From the IMG/VR virus record IMGVR_UViG_3300031344_000007, positions 1 through 64,000 of that record: 64,000 nucleotides of DNA, one strand, 5' to 3'. Made by a program: the position numbers and the translations under genes. Shown piece by piece: positions 1-8,300 of the stretch (position 1 is its first letter; the number at the start of each line of letters is the position of its first letter). The DNA is from a virus. A model generated the notes under the pieces. That model saw only the letters and a list, made by a program, of their open reading frames with translations. It made no database searches and was not told the DNA's origin.

Positions 1-197
1 AGCATGAAAAATGTCTCGGAAAAATTATTGCGTTTCATGTTGCCAACCATGATTACATTATAAATTCCTACTGAACATTAAGAGCAGCTTCTTATGCAAC
101 TGGAACTCGCACACTTTACATCAATCAATTACTGCAATAAAAGATTGTTTATAGTATTATGTGAATTATGAACTGAATTGCAGTACAGTTCATTAAG
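1..197. other. unassigned left edge
   Basis: This stretch lies downstream of tRNA-Ser(TGA) in the direction of tRNA transcription. I see one 6-bp hairpin (GAACTG/CAGTTC, 170-191) but no complete cloverleaf and no convincing gene. A 19-codon plus-strand frame at about 4-63 has no support. Confidence 0.3.
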
Positions 198-288
198 CGG
201 AGGTGATAGGCATCGAACCTACATACCGCTTTTTACACGATAACTGGTTTTCAGGACCAGACCGATACCAATTTCGGATGACACCTCC
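198..288 (-). tRNA. tRNA-Ser(TGA)
   Basis: Acceptor GGAGGTG/CACCTCC with discriminator G73, and a long variable arm typical of class II tRNA. The anticodon stem is CTGGT/ACCAG and the loop CCTGAAA, giving anticodon TGA with C instead of the normal U at position 33. It is the last tRNA of operon 1 inside the window. Confidence 0.9.
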
Positions 289-306
289 AAATATTATAAA
301 TAAAAG

Positions 307-392
307 AAGAGAGTGTGAGATTCGGACTCACGGAACAATTTCTCGTTCTATTGTTTAGCAAACAATTGCAATAACCACTCTGCCAACTCTCT
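307..392 (-). tRNA. tRNA-Ser(GCT)
   Basis: Acceptor AGAGAGT/ACTCTCT, anticodon stem ATTGT/ACAAT, loop TTGCTAA (GCT), long variable arm. It reads AGT/AGC, the serine codons not served by the TGA tRNA next to it. The discriminator appears to be T rather than the usual serine G. Confidence 0.87.
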
Positions 393-403
393 ATAAATTT
401 TTG

Positions 404-477
404 TTGTCTTGAGTGAGAATGATTCACTGACCCCTTCCTTATCAGAGAAGTGCTCTAACCAACTGAGCTACAAGACA
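404..477 (-). tRNA. tRNA-Ile(GAT)
   Basis: Acceptor TGTCTTG/CAAGACA, D-stem GCTC/GAGC, anticodon stem CTTCT/GGAAG, loop CTGATAA (GAT), discriminator A. The T-loop (ATCATTC) departs from the usual TTCRANY. Third gene from the left in operon 1. Confidence 0.88.
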
Positions 478-482
478 ATAAG

Positions 483-570
483 AGTCTGGTATGCGATTTG
501 AACGCATGTGTGCATATTACGTGCATATGGTTTTGCAGACCATCCCAATCGACCGCTCTGGCAACCAGAC
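483..570 (-). tRNA. tRNA-Cys(GCA) with long variable arm
   Basis: Acceptor GTCTGGT/ACCAGAC with T73, the usual cysteine discriminator. Anticodon stem ATGGT/ACCAT, loop CTGCAAA (GCA), T-stem ATGCG/CGCAT. The variable region is 19 nt and can form a TGCA/TGCA stem, whereas tRNA-Cys is normally class I. First tRNA of operon 1, after the boxA-like site. Confidence 0.87.
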
Positions 571-576
571 AAATAA

Positions 577-596
577 TTCCAACATGTCAAAGAACA
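577..596 (-). promoter_or_regulatory. boxA-like antitermination site, operon 1
   Basis: The minus strand reads TGTTCTTTGACATGTTGGAA, closely resembling the boxA (NusB/NusE) element of rRNA operons. The identical 20-mer lies in the same place in operon 3 (20458-20477), in both cases between the attenuator and the first tRNA. Role inferred from resemblance and position. Confidence 0.65.
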
Positions 597-606
597 TAAA
601 AACAAA

Positions 607-684
607 AAACCCGACTCATTTCTGTGTCGGGTTTGGTTTGATTCTTTTTGTTTAACTTCATTATGAAAACAAAATCCCCGACAC
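607..684 (-). promoter_or_regulatory. attenuator of tRNA operon 1
   Basis: Terminator hairpin AAACCCGAC/GTCGGGTTT (arms 626-634 and 607-615) followed by a T-rich run. The leader ORF contains GTGTCGGG (677-684), which pairs perfectly with CCCGACAC (624-631) at the 5' arm, giving a mutually exclusive antiterminator. Read-through would express the Cys, Ile and Ser tRNAs. Confidence 0.8.
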
Positions 685-789
685 GTTACTATTTCTGCCA
701 ATAAAATTTGAACAGAATATAGTTCTTCCTATGCGACTTGTTGTGGTCGATATAGAACTAAAAATATTTGTCGTTAAAGTTTTCATCAT
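661..789 (-). CDS. leader peptide of tRNA operon 1 (Ser/Ile/Thr/Cys rich)
   Basis: A 42-codon frame (start at 789 or 786) lies between a host-type promoter and the attenuator hairpin. It has 8 Ser codons (AGT and TCN), 6 Ile, 7 Thr and 1 Cys (TGT). The operon encodes tRNAs for Ser(GCT), Ser(TGA), Ile and Cys. The antiterminator strand lies in its last codons. A role as a sensor of charged tRNA is inferred by analogy with trp/his leaders. The Thr excess has no partner inside the window, which suggests a tRNA-Thr gene to the left of base 1. Confidence 0.75.
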   Translation of the reverse strand: MMKTLTTNIFSSISTTTSRIGRTIFCSNFIGRNSNVSGILFS

Positions 790-827
790 TTTTATTATTA
801 TAAAATCCTTTTTATCTAAATACGTTG

Positions 828-858
828 CAAAGATATAAAATGTTACAATATATACAAA
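828..858 (-). promoter_or_regulatory. Bacteroidota-type promoter of tRNA operon 1
   Basis: On the minus strand TTTG (855-858) is followed after 19 bp by TATCTTTG (828-835), matching TTTG-N19-21-TAnnTTTG. A run of about 40 bp around it is nearly identical to the operon 3 promoter at 20712-20757. Confidence 0.85.
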
Positions 859-881
859 CAATTTTTAAATTATTTGTATAA

Positions 882-911
882 AAAAACCTCAAAAATAGTT
901 TTGGGGTTTTT
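882..911 (-). terminator. terminator after the 762-aa VWA gene
   Basis: Hairpin AAACC.CAAAA/TTTTTGAGGTTT followed by a T run on the minus strand, 22 bp beyond the stop codon of the VWA gene. Confidence 0.8.
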
Positions 912-932
912 AAATATGTGATTTAAAGAGTT

Positions 933-3221
933 TTAAATCTTTTCTTCTTTTTCACTTAATTCAAATGTAAAATCCAAATCTTGACCATCAATATTCAAAG
1001 CAAGTTTATTTTCATCAAAACTTTTGAATTCAGAAAACCATTTTTTCGACAGAATTAATGAAAATTTAATTTGTGCAATTTCTTGTAAAATTTTTCTTCT
1101 TTGTTTATTAAGAATACCTGACTTAGTTTCAAGATAAGTTTTTAACACACCTTTCTGTTGTTCTTCTGATAGAGATAAGTACATTTCAGATTCAGTTTGT
1201 GACATGTATTTCTTTATAGCATCAGCCATAACCCATTCATTCAACTTTAATTCTTTTTTTGCTTTAATTTTAGCAATAACATCTTCAACTTTTGGAAGTG
1301 AGGATAAACCTTTAATTTTGGTTTCAAGATTAACTGACATGTAAAAATCTGTTGCTTCTGCAGATGTTACTTTTGGAGCAAAACCATTAAAATCGGTTAT
1401 TCCTACTTCTTTAAGCCAATCTGTAGCTTCCTGACCAAGCAATTCAACAAATGATTTACTGGTTTTAGGAAATAATGATTTTCTAAAATAATCATATGTT
1501 TTTTTATCACCCTGTAATTTTATAAGTTCCCATTCCTGTTTTGCAAGACTGGTTGCAGAAACTGATTTTACCATACCTCTATTAATAAGAGGTAATGAAG
1601 TAAGGTCAATAATGATTTTAGTATCTTCATTTGGAGGTACAGGTACTGGACTTCTCCATAAATTATATTTAACATTATTTTCTGCCAAAAGAGTAAGTAA
1701 TTCATTACTATAACTTACTGGAAGTTTATCAACATTTACAATACCATCTTTTATGAGAGTAAAAGTATTGTATTTGAAAGAACTGACTTTATCTACATTA
1801 AATTTATTTTTTGGAAGTAATGCTTCGCCTTCAATATAGATACGAACTGATAAATTTGCACGTGATTCATTCCAAACCAAATCAGTTAATGGATAACCCC
1901 TGTCAGGATTACTATTAACAAATTTCACATCAACTTTCTTTTCTTCAAATTCTTTAAGAAGTTTGTTGGCATCTTCAACATTTTTTGCTTCAGAAAGTTG
2001 TTTTTTTTCTGATTCTGTTAGAACAGTTGCTGCAGAAATCTTTTTTCTACCAATTCTGTTATATTGAAAATCCGAATGATTTGGGTAGAATAAACAACCT
2101 TCAGTATTACCTAAATCTTCAATAAGATTCATCAAGCAGTATGCATTATCAGAAACTTTCTGAATAGCACTAATACCATTAGGAAATCTTTTTGATACAT
2201 CAGCAACGCATTCTTTAATTGCAGTTTTAAATGCATTAAGTTTTTGTTTTCCAAATGCATTAGCTAATATTTGATAATAATGTTGGTCACCAAGAGCATA
2301 GAAAACTTTTTCGGCATCATCATTCATGAGTTTATCGGCAAGTACATAAATTGCAGCATATAATTTAGCTACTTGTTCTTGAGGAACAATATTATTAATT
2401 AATGCAGATTCTTCATTACCAATTGCTTTAGAACTAAAGAAATAAATTTCTTTTACATCTGAACCAACCATGATTTTACTGTCCACAATATTATATAACA
2501 ATACACTTCCATTTGAAACAGAAAATGCAAAATCATAAAGATATTTATCAGTAATATCAACAACAATTTTCTTTCCACCTTTAATACTTGAAGAAATTTT
2601 ATTGTCAAAAACTGGTTCAAAATCAATAAAACCATCACAACTAATTTTTTCACCACCAAGCATTGATGCCATTTGAGTTAATGCACGTGAATCTGCATAA
2701 AATCCATATTCAACAAATGTTGAAGATGCAATGTCATTTTCAAGTGATTTAAGTGTTTTAATAACCTCATTCCAAGAGCAGTCATTATTACACCCATCTG
2801 TAAGAAAAATCATTGAAAATGCACCGTTAGGTCTGTTTTTCTTAATTCTACCAATTAATTCCTTAACCAATTCTAATGGTTTTAAGAAAGCAGTTAATCC
2901 AATAGGACGAAGCCATTTATCGATAGCATCATTCAAATCACTGAGGGTTTTAAGTGACTTTACTTCAACTTCTTCTTTAAGTATTCCAGCATCTCTACTA
3001 CCCGAAAACCAAACAATTGAAATAGTATCACCTTCCTTCATTAAATTAGAAAGTTTGTTTTTTAATTGTGTTCTGATTAGAGGGAGTTCATTTGACATTG
3101 AGCCAGACACGTCAACCACGAAAATGTGGTTTGTTTTTTTTGCAACCTCTATAGTTGCATTACTATTAACTTCTTGAGTAGTTAGATAATAGTTTTCATC
3201 AAATTTTACGTATTTCTTCAT
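933..3221 (-). CDS. VWA-domain protein
   Basis: 762 aa. A von Willebrand factor A domain fills about residues 30-210. Its metal-ion-dependent adhesion site is complete: DVSGSMS near residue 37, the Thr of GLTAF near 112 and the Asp of LTDG near 143. The remaining 550 residues show no family I recognise and no signal peptide or membrane segment, so the protein is probably cytoplasmic and binds a partner through Mg2+. It has its own host-type promoter (3248-3278) and terminator, so it is a single-gene unit and probably expressed early. A second, unrelated-length VWA protein is encoded at 7253-8062. VWA proteins often act with AAA+ ATPases, but none is seen nearby; the function is unknown. Confidence 0.85.
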   Translation of the reverse strand: MKKYVKFDENYYLTTQEVNSNATIEVAKKTNHIFVVDVSGSMSNELPLIRTQLKNKLSNLMKEGDTISIVWFSGSRDAGILKEEVEVKSLKTLSDLNDAIDKWLRPIGLTAFLKPLELVKELIGRIKKNRPNGAFSMIFLTDGCNNDCSWNEVIKTLKSLENDIASSTFVEYGFYADSRALTQMASMLGGEKISCDGFIDFEPVFDNKISSSIKGGKKIVVDITDKYLYDFAFSVSNGSVLLYNIVDSKIMVGSDVKEIYFFSSKAIGNEESALINNIVPQEQVAKLYAAIYVLADKLMNDDAEKVFYALGDQHYYQILANAFGKQKLNAFKTAIKECVADVSKRFPNGISAIQKVSDNAYCLMNLIEDLGNTEGCLFYPNHSDFQYNRIGRKKISAATVLTESEKKQLSEAKNVEDANKLLKEFEEKKVDVKFVNSNPDRGYPLTDLVWNESRANLSVRIYIEGEALLPKNKFNVDKVSSFKYNTFTLIKDGIVNVDKLPVSYSNELLTLLAENNVKYNLWRSPVPVPPNEDTKIIIDLTSLPLINRGMVKSVSATSLAKQEWELIKLQGDKKTYDYFRKSLFPKTSKSFVELLGQEATDWLKEVGITDFNGFAPKVTSAEATDFYMSVNLETKIKGLSSLPKVEDVIAKIKAKKELKLNEWVMADAIKKYMSQTESEMYLSLSEEQQKGVLKTYLETKSGILNKQRRKILQEIAQIKFSLILSKKWFSEFKSFDENKLALNIDGQDLDFTFELSEKEEKI

Positions 3222-3247
3222 AATTATAAATTTAAATTATTTTGTTG

Positions 3248-3278
3248 CAAATATATTAAATTTATATTAATAAACAAA
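3248..3278 (-). promoter_or_regulatory. Bacteroidota-type promoter of the VWA gene
   Basis: TTTG (3275-3278), 19 bp, then TATATTTG (3248-3255) on the minus strand, 27 bp before the start codon at 3221. Confidence 0.8.
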
Positions 3279-3331
3279 TATATACAAACAATTTTTTATA
3301 AATTAAAGAAAGAATTAAATATTGATTTATT

Positions 3332-4345
3332 TTATTTACTAAGAAATTTTAACCATTCCTTTTTTGCTTTATTATTATATTTATTTAATTTATATTTTGC
3401 ATACAATTTTAATATTTTTAAATTTCTAAATATATAAATAAAAACAATTTTATTTATGACATGATTATAATTTATTGTAGAAGTTTTTAAGATATTTGGC
3501 ATCCAAGTAATTGAATCACCGACTAAAATTAATTTATTATTGTTAACAAAATCTGCAGCGACAATATTAAAACTTTCCGTAAATGATAATTGTAACCCCA
3601 AATCCATCTTTTGAATTAATTTTTGAAATTCATCATGTGTTTGCCAATCATAAACAATTAATTCATGCTTGGAATTTTTAAATATTTCTTTTAAATTAAA
3701 ATATATTGAATTCTTAGTATCTAATGTGATGTAAAATTTTAATTTTTTGTTTAAAATATCCGCAGCTTTAATTGCACAAATAGCTTGAAAACATTGATTT
3801 TTTAAAATTCTTAATGCACCAAAGCATCCAATATTAATGTATTCATTTTTAATGTTTTCATATTCAATATTTTTTTCGTTTGTTTTAATAACATTTGGTA
3901 AATAAACAAATTTGTAATTTAATACATGACCATAATTTTCCATAAAATTTTTATTGTTTATTCCTATTATTAAATTTTTTTTATGAAGAGAAATATAATC
4001 ATTAATATATTTTGTTGCAAAAGTTTCGGAAGATAAAAATCCAATATCACTATGAATTCGTATTATCCATTTAATATTTTTATATCTTGTTAATTCAATT
4101 AGTTCTTTCATTTTTTCGGCACTTACCCATAGTGCTTCAATAATAACAATATTTGGTTTATAATTATAAACTTCTTTATCAATGTCATTACCGTCATTAA
4201 CTGTTTCTACTTTACATTCAAAACCTTCTTTTTCTAAAAAATAAATTAATTGTAATGAAGAATTAATTAAACCGTATGACGAACCATTTGTACTATATCC
4301 ATAATCACCATAACCTCTTTTTTTCAATAAAAACAATATTTTCAT
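3332..4345 (-). CDS. putative glycosyltransferase (GT-B-like)
   Basis: 337 aa. The N-terminus (MKILFLL, then a Gly/Tyr-rich loop near residues 11-25) and the order of hydrophobic strands resemble GT-B glycosyltransferases. PNIVIIEALWV near 67, IRIHSDIGF near 95 and LPNVI near 148 match their first domain; GCFGALRILKNQ near 173 and the acidic stretch around FTESFNIVAADFV near 255 match the nucleotide-sugar-binding half. It could modify phage DNA, a virion protein or host surface sugar. An exact AAGGAG sequence lies upstream of the start, unusual in this window. It is the downstream neighbour of the ribonucleotide reductase gene on the same strand. Confidence 0.6.
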   Translation of the reverse strand: MKILFLLKKRGYGDYGYSTNGSSYGLINSSLQLIYFLEKEGFECKVETVNDGNDIDKEVYNYKPNIVIIEALWVSAEKMKELIELTRYKNIKWIIRIHSDIGFLSSETFATKYINDYISLHKKNLIIGINNKNFMENYGHVLNYKFVYLPNVIKTNEKNIEYENIKNEYINIGCFGALRILKNQCFQAICAIKAADILNKKLKFYITLDTKNSIYFNLKEIFKNSKHELIVYDWQTHDEFQKLIQKMDLGLQLSFTESFNIVAADFVNNNKLILVGDSITWMPNILKTSTINYNHVINKIVFIYIFRNLKILKLYAKYKLNKYNNKAKKEWLKFLSK

Positions 4346-4360
4346 GATAATCTCCTTTAT

Positions 4361-4369
4361 AATAAATAC
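4361..4369 (-). promoter_or_regulatory. GTATTTATT motif (putative phage promoter)
   Basis: The minus strand reads AGTATTTATTATAAAGGAG, ending about 10 bp before the start codon at 4345. It is one of about 25 copies of the GTATTTAT(A/T) motif found just upstream of genes in this window. Confidence 0.55.
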
Positions 4370-4493
4370 TATAATAACATTTTAAAATGTTATATAATTC
4401 CCATATAATATTACATAATTCCCATGTTATTTAATTTTTTTCTTAGAAACAATTATTTGAATTAATAGTGTATATAAAAGCACTAATAATCAA

Positions 4494-7052
4494 TTAACCG
4501 CATTTTGACCAAGAGCATTTAACACAACGAATACAACCTTCTGCAAATACAAAATCAGTTCCACCACATTCCGGACAATTGCCTTTACTTTTTTCACCAT
4601 CTTTAACATATCTTTTTATAATACGTGCAACACCGTTTTTCCAAGTGTTTATATAATCTTCTTTAAAATTAAGTGAATCAACTAATTCAAATTGTTTAAT
4701 AATTGGCATTCCATGTCGCATTATACCAGAAATTAGTTTAGCATAGTTCCAAAATTCGGGATTAAATGCATGATTTAAACCTATATGTGTTTGTTTTACA
4801 CCATTTAAATCAATATATTCAATATCATACCTTTTAATTTTACATGGTTTTCCATCAATATCAATTCCATCAATAATATTTTTAACCACTTCACAATCTT
4901 TTACCGTATTGGGAAGATTACTTAATCCATTTTCGAATTTACCTGTGAATATTTCGTAAGGTCTATTATCTTTTATGCCAACAACTGCAATCCATTTTTC
5001 CAAATTATTTTGAAAACGATGAATTTCGGCTTTTAATCTTTTGGGACGTTTTATTGCATGTATGTCATGAAATTCTTCTTTTTTTTCTTCGATACTAACT
5101 AACACTCCATTACGACTTTTATCACGATAAACAGTTATTCCTTTACAACCAACAGAATGTGCAGTTCTATATAATTCATCAACTAATTCAACTGTTGTGT
5201 CAGTAGGTAGATTAATTGTTTTTGAAATTGAATGGTCAACATATTTATTTATAGCACCTTGCATATTAACACATTCTTTCCAATCAATATCATTACTACA
5301 TGCTTTATAATATGGAGATTGTTCAAATATTTTATTTAAAAAATCTTCATTTAATAATTCAATATTATTATATCCATTTATTTCTGCCCAAATTTTAAAT
5401 TTTTTATGAAAAACAAAATATTCTTCCCAAGAATCACCTATTTCATCAACAAATGCTATTTTACTGTTTTTATCGTTTGGATTTATTTTCTTTCTTCTTT
5501 TATAATATGGTAAAAATAATGGTTCAATTCCTGATGTTGTTTGCGTTAATATTGAAACAGACCCTGCTGGTGAAATTGTTAATAATGAAATATTTCTTCT
5601 TCCATATTTTTTTGTTAATTCAAATAATTCATTAGAATCATTATATAATCTATTAACAAATGGATTATTAATTTCTTTTTCAAATTTAAAAATAGGAAAT
5701 GTTCCTCTATCTCTTGCCATTTCTGCTGATGAAATATAACTATTAATTGCTAATAATTTATGAACATATACTGAAAAATTTGTGGCATCTTTTGTTCCAT
5801 ATCTAAAACCTAACGCTGCTAGCATATCACCTTCACCAGTAATACCAGTTCCAGTGCGTCTTCCTTTAATACATTTATCTTTAATTCTTAACCATAAATT
5901 TTTTTCAATTCTTTTGGTTTCATCACTTTCTGGGTCACTTTCAATTTTTTCTATAATTCTTTCAATTTTTTCCAATTCTAAATCCACTATATCATCCATA
6001 TATTTTTGAGCAATTTTTACTGTTTCAATAAAAACTTTTTCATTAAAATATGCTTCAACTGTAAATGGTTTTTCAACAAAAGAATATAAATTTAATAGTA
6101 AAAGCCTACAACTATCCGAATCGCAAAGAGTTATTTCACCACACGGATTTACACCAATTGTTTCAAATCCTAAATCCGAGTAACAATCAGCAACTGATTC
6201 ACGTAGAATATTATCTATAAATAATATTCCCGGCTCTGCAGATAACCAATTATTTTTCATTAATTTATTCCAAATTATTTTAGGGTCAATTTCTTTTTGT
6301 AAAATTGGATTATTACTTTTTATTGGAAATTTTTGAATATATTTTTTATTATTATTTAATGCATCCATGAATTCATCATCAATCTTTATTGATATATTTG
6401 CACCAGTTACTTTTTTAGTGTCTATTTTAGCATCAATAAATAATTCACAATCTATTGAATTAATGTGAGTGGATAAGAGCAATGCGCCACGTCTCCCAAA
6501 TTGTGCTACTTCTCTAATAGAATTAGAATATCTTTCCATAAAAGGTATGATACCTGTTGATGTTAATGCAGCATTTTTTACTATAGTTCCTTCTGGTCTT
6601 ATGTGTTCTAGTGTTGTTCCAACACCTGCTCTACGTTTAGATAATTGTATTATTTCTTGGTCAATTTTAAGAATCGAACCGTATGAATCTTCGTATATAC
6701 CATTAACTTTTTGTGGACCAATTACAAAACAATTTGATAAACTAGAAACCTGAAAATCATTGCCAATGCCTGACATTGGACTACCTTGAGGTATAATATA
6801 TTTAAAATTTTTTAGCGTTTCGTAAATTTGGTCTTCATTGATTGGATTTGGATAATTTGCTTCGATTCTTGCAAGTTCTTTTGCAATTCTTCGATGCATA
6901 TCATCTGGAGTTAATTCGTAATAATTTTTTTCGTCTTTTAAACAGTATTTCTTAATCCAGACATCTGTTGCAAGTTCATCATTTTTAAAATAATTTAATG
7001 TTGCTTTTTCTACTTCTTGTTTGGAATAAACTTTTTGAGATTTTTCTATCAT
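4494..7052 (-). CDS. nrdJ: adenosylcobalamin-dependent ribonucleotide reductase (class II)
   Basis: 852 aa, about the length of phage and bacterial NrdJ. It would reduce ribonucleotides to deoxyribonucleotides for phage DNA synthesis using a B12-derived radical. Visible marks are an N-terminal ATP-cone-like region, SNCFVIG near 107 (first active-site Cys), the NPCGE finger-loop motif near 303 (catalytic Cys and Glu), and SPAGS near 485. The C-terminal CPECGG...CIRCVKC zinc-ribbon (last 30 residues) carries the Cys pair that is typically used for re-reduction. There is no NrdB-type small subunit nearby, as expected for class II. A GTATTTATA motif lies 54 bp upstream. Confidence 0.92.
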   Translation of the reverse strand: MIEKSQKVYSKQEVEKATLNYFKNDELATDVWIKKYCLKDEKNYYELTPDDMHRRIAKELARIEANYPNPINEDQIYETLKNFKYIIPQGSPMSGIGNDFQVSSLSNCFVIGPQKVNGIYEDSYGSILKIDQEIIQLSKRRAGVGTTLEHIRPEGTIVKNAALTSTGIIPFMERYSNSIREVAQFGRRGALLLSTHINSIDCELFIDAKIDTKKVTGANISIKIDDEFMDALNNNKKYIQKFPIKSNNPILQKEIDPKIIWNKLMKNNWLSAEPGILFIDNILRESVADCYSDLGFETIGVNPCGEITLCDSDSCRLLLLNLYSFVEKPFTVEAYFNEKVFIETVKIAQKYMDDIVDLELEKIERIIEKIESDPESDETKRIEKNLWLRIKDKCIKGRRTGTGITGEGDMLAALGFRYGTKDATNFSVYVHKLLAINSYISSAEMARDRGTFPIFKFEKEINNPFVNRLYNDSNELFELTKKYGRRNISLLTISPAGSVSILTQTTSGIEPLFLPYYKRRKKINPNDKNSKIAFVDEIGDSWEEYFVFHKKFKIWAEINGYNNIELLNEDFLNKIFEQSPYYKACSNDIDWKECVNMQGAINKYVDHSISKTINLPTDTTVELVDELYRTAHSVGCKGITVYRDKSRNGVLVSIEEKKEEFHDIHAIKRPKRLKAEIHRFQNNLEKWIAVVGIKDNRPYEIFTGKFENGLSNLPNTVKDCEVVKNIIDGIDIDGKPCKIKRYDIEYIDLNGVKQTHIGLNHAFNPEFWNYAKLISGIMRHGMPIIKQFELVDSLNFKEDYINTWKNGVARIIKRYVKDGEKSKGNCPECGGTDFVFAEGCIRCVKCSWSKCG

Positions 7053-7105
7053 GAGAATAATAATTTTTTATAATATTTTATTTTATAAATGTATTGAAAA
7101 ACATT

Positions 7106-7114
7106 TATAAATAC
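7106..7114 (-). promoter_or_regulatory. GTATTTATA motif upstream of nrdJ
   Basis: Perfect GTATTTATA on the minus strand. It is followed by a small hairpin (AAATGT/ACATTT, 7087-7106) in the putative leader of the reductase gene. Confidence 0.55.
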
Positions 7115-7200
7115 AAGCGTATATGAGTTTTTATTTAGATTTTATTAATTATTTTTTTAAATTTTTTAATGATTTAGTACTGAAACTTTTAACAAAAAAA

Positions 7201-7217
7201 GGGAGCAAATTTGCCCC
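7201..7217 (-). terminator. terminator after the 269-aa VWA gene
   Basis: On the minus strand GGGGGCAAATTTGCTCCC forms a GC-capped hairpin and is followed by seven T residues, 36 bp after the stop codon. Confidence 0.8.
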
Positions 7218-7252
7218 CAAATAAAACGAAATTAGATACAAAAAAACAGAAA

Positions 7253-8062
7253 TTATTTATTGTCTTTAGTAACTATTAAAGTATTGGTTGATGTTACTGA
7301 ATTTCCATCTGCAGTGCTGAATAAACTCAAATTCCCACTATCTTTAACATCTTTTTTATTTTCATCATCAGTAGTAATTAAAGATTTTGACAATTTTTGA
7401 AAATTACCATCTGTTGTGTTCATACTTCTATATGATACTGATGCATTATTCAATGTATTTGACATACTAACTACTCCATCAGTTGTTGCCATATAAGTAA
7501 AAGTATTTCCAGCACTTACACCAAATGATTGACCAACAGAAAATGCATCTTGATTTGCAGCCAAATAAATAATATTCCAATTATCATTCTCGCATTCTTT
7601 TATAAGTTTTTTAATATCATCAAGTTTATATTCATGACTAGCATTTTCCTCACCATCAGTTACAATACAAACCAAAACTTTCGAAGGTTTTTCATTGCCA
7701 AGACGTGCATGTATACTTTTAACATTATTAATTGTTTTACCTATTGCATCATAAAGAGCAGTCATTCCTCTTGGAATCCAGATTTCACTTGTGAGTTCTT
7801 CTGCTTTCTTTATATCAATATTGTCATAAAGTAAATTGTATTCATTATCAAATAATACAACAGTTATTGTTGCTTCATCTTTTAATTCTTTTTGCTTTCT
7901 TAAAAAAGTATTAAATCCACCAATACTATCAGATATAATACTTGACATTGAACCACTTCGGTCAAGTATACAGATAATTTGAGTTTTTTCGTTTGTAGGA
8001 ACGTCAACAATTTCTTCAGTGACGGTGGTTGTAGTTGTTTTTTTAATTTTTTTGTTTGCCAT
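7253..8062 (-). CDS. VWA-domain protein, TerY-like
   Basis: 269 aa, essentially one von Willebrand A domain. MIDAS residues are DRSGSMS near residue 34, the Thr of GMTALYDA near 104 and the Asp of VTDGEEN near 138. The size and the motif spacing fit small bacterial VWA proteins of the TerY type. A Thr/Val-rich N-terminal tail and a Ser/Thr/Asn-rich C-terminal tail look disordered. There is no signal peptide. It is flanked by its own terminator and by both a host-type promoter (8098-8128) and a GTATTTATA motif (8171-8179), so it may be transcribed early and late. Role unknown. Confidence 0.85.
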   Translation of the reverse strand: MANKKIKKTTTTTVTEEIVDVPTNEKTQIICILDRSGSMSSIISDSIGGFNTFLRKQKELKDEATITVVLFDNEYNLLYDNIDIKKAEELTSEIWIPRGMTALYDAIGKTINNVKSIHARLGNEKPSKVLVCIVTDGEENASHEYKLDDIKKLIKECENDNWNIIYLAANQDAFSVGQSFGVSAGNTFTYMATTDGVVSMSNTLNNASVSYRSMNTTDGNFQKLSKSLITTDDENKKDVKDSGNLSLFSTADGNSVTSTNTLIVTKDNK

Positions 8063-8097
8063 TTTTCATATTACTTAAGCATAAAATTATTTTATCC

Positions 8098-8128
8098 CAA
8101 ATATAACATCTTTTTATCAAAAATGCAA
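8098..8128 (-). promoter_or_regulatory. Bacteroidota-type promoter of the 269-aa VWA gene
   Basis: TTG (8126-8128), 20 bp, TATATTTG (8098-8105) on the minus strand, 36 bp before the start codon. Confidence 0.65.
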
Positions 8129-8189
8129 GTTATTTTTATTTAATCCAAATAAAAATAATAAGTATGGGAATATAAATACATTAAATAAA

Positions 8190-8219
8190 AAAACCTGCTA
8201 GTTAATTCTAACAGGTTTT
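8190..8219 (-). terminator. terminator of tRNA operon 2
   Basis: Hairpin AAAACCTG/CAGGTTTT with a T run on the minus strand, 8 bp beyond tRNA-Lys(CTT). It closes operon 2. Confidence 0.8.
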
Positions 8220-8227
8220 AAATTACG

Positions 8228-8300
8228 TACCTTTGATGGGACTTGAACCCACAACCCGATGATTAAGAATCACCTACTCTACCAATTGAGCCACAAAGGT
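8228..8300 (-). tRNA. tRNA-Lys(CTT)
   Basis: Acceptor ACCTTTG/CAAAGGT with A73, D-stem GCTC/GAGT, anticodon loop TTCTTAA (CTT), T-arm GTGGG-TTCAAGT-CCCAT. It reads AAG. The 5' 27 nt overlap the 3' end of the HNH endonuclease gene. Confidence 0.93.
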
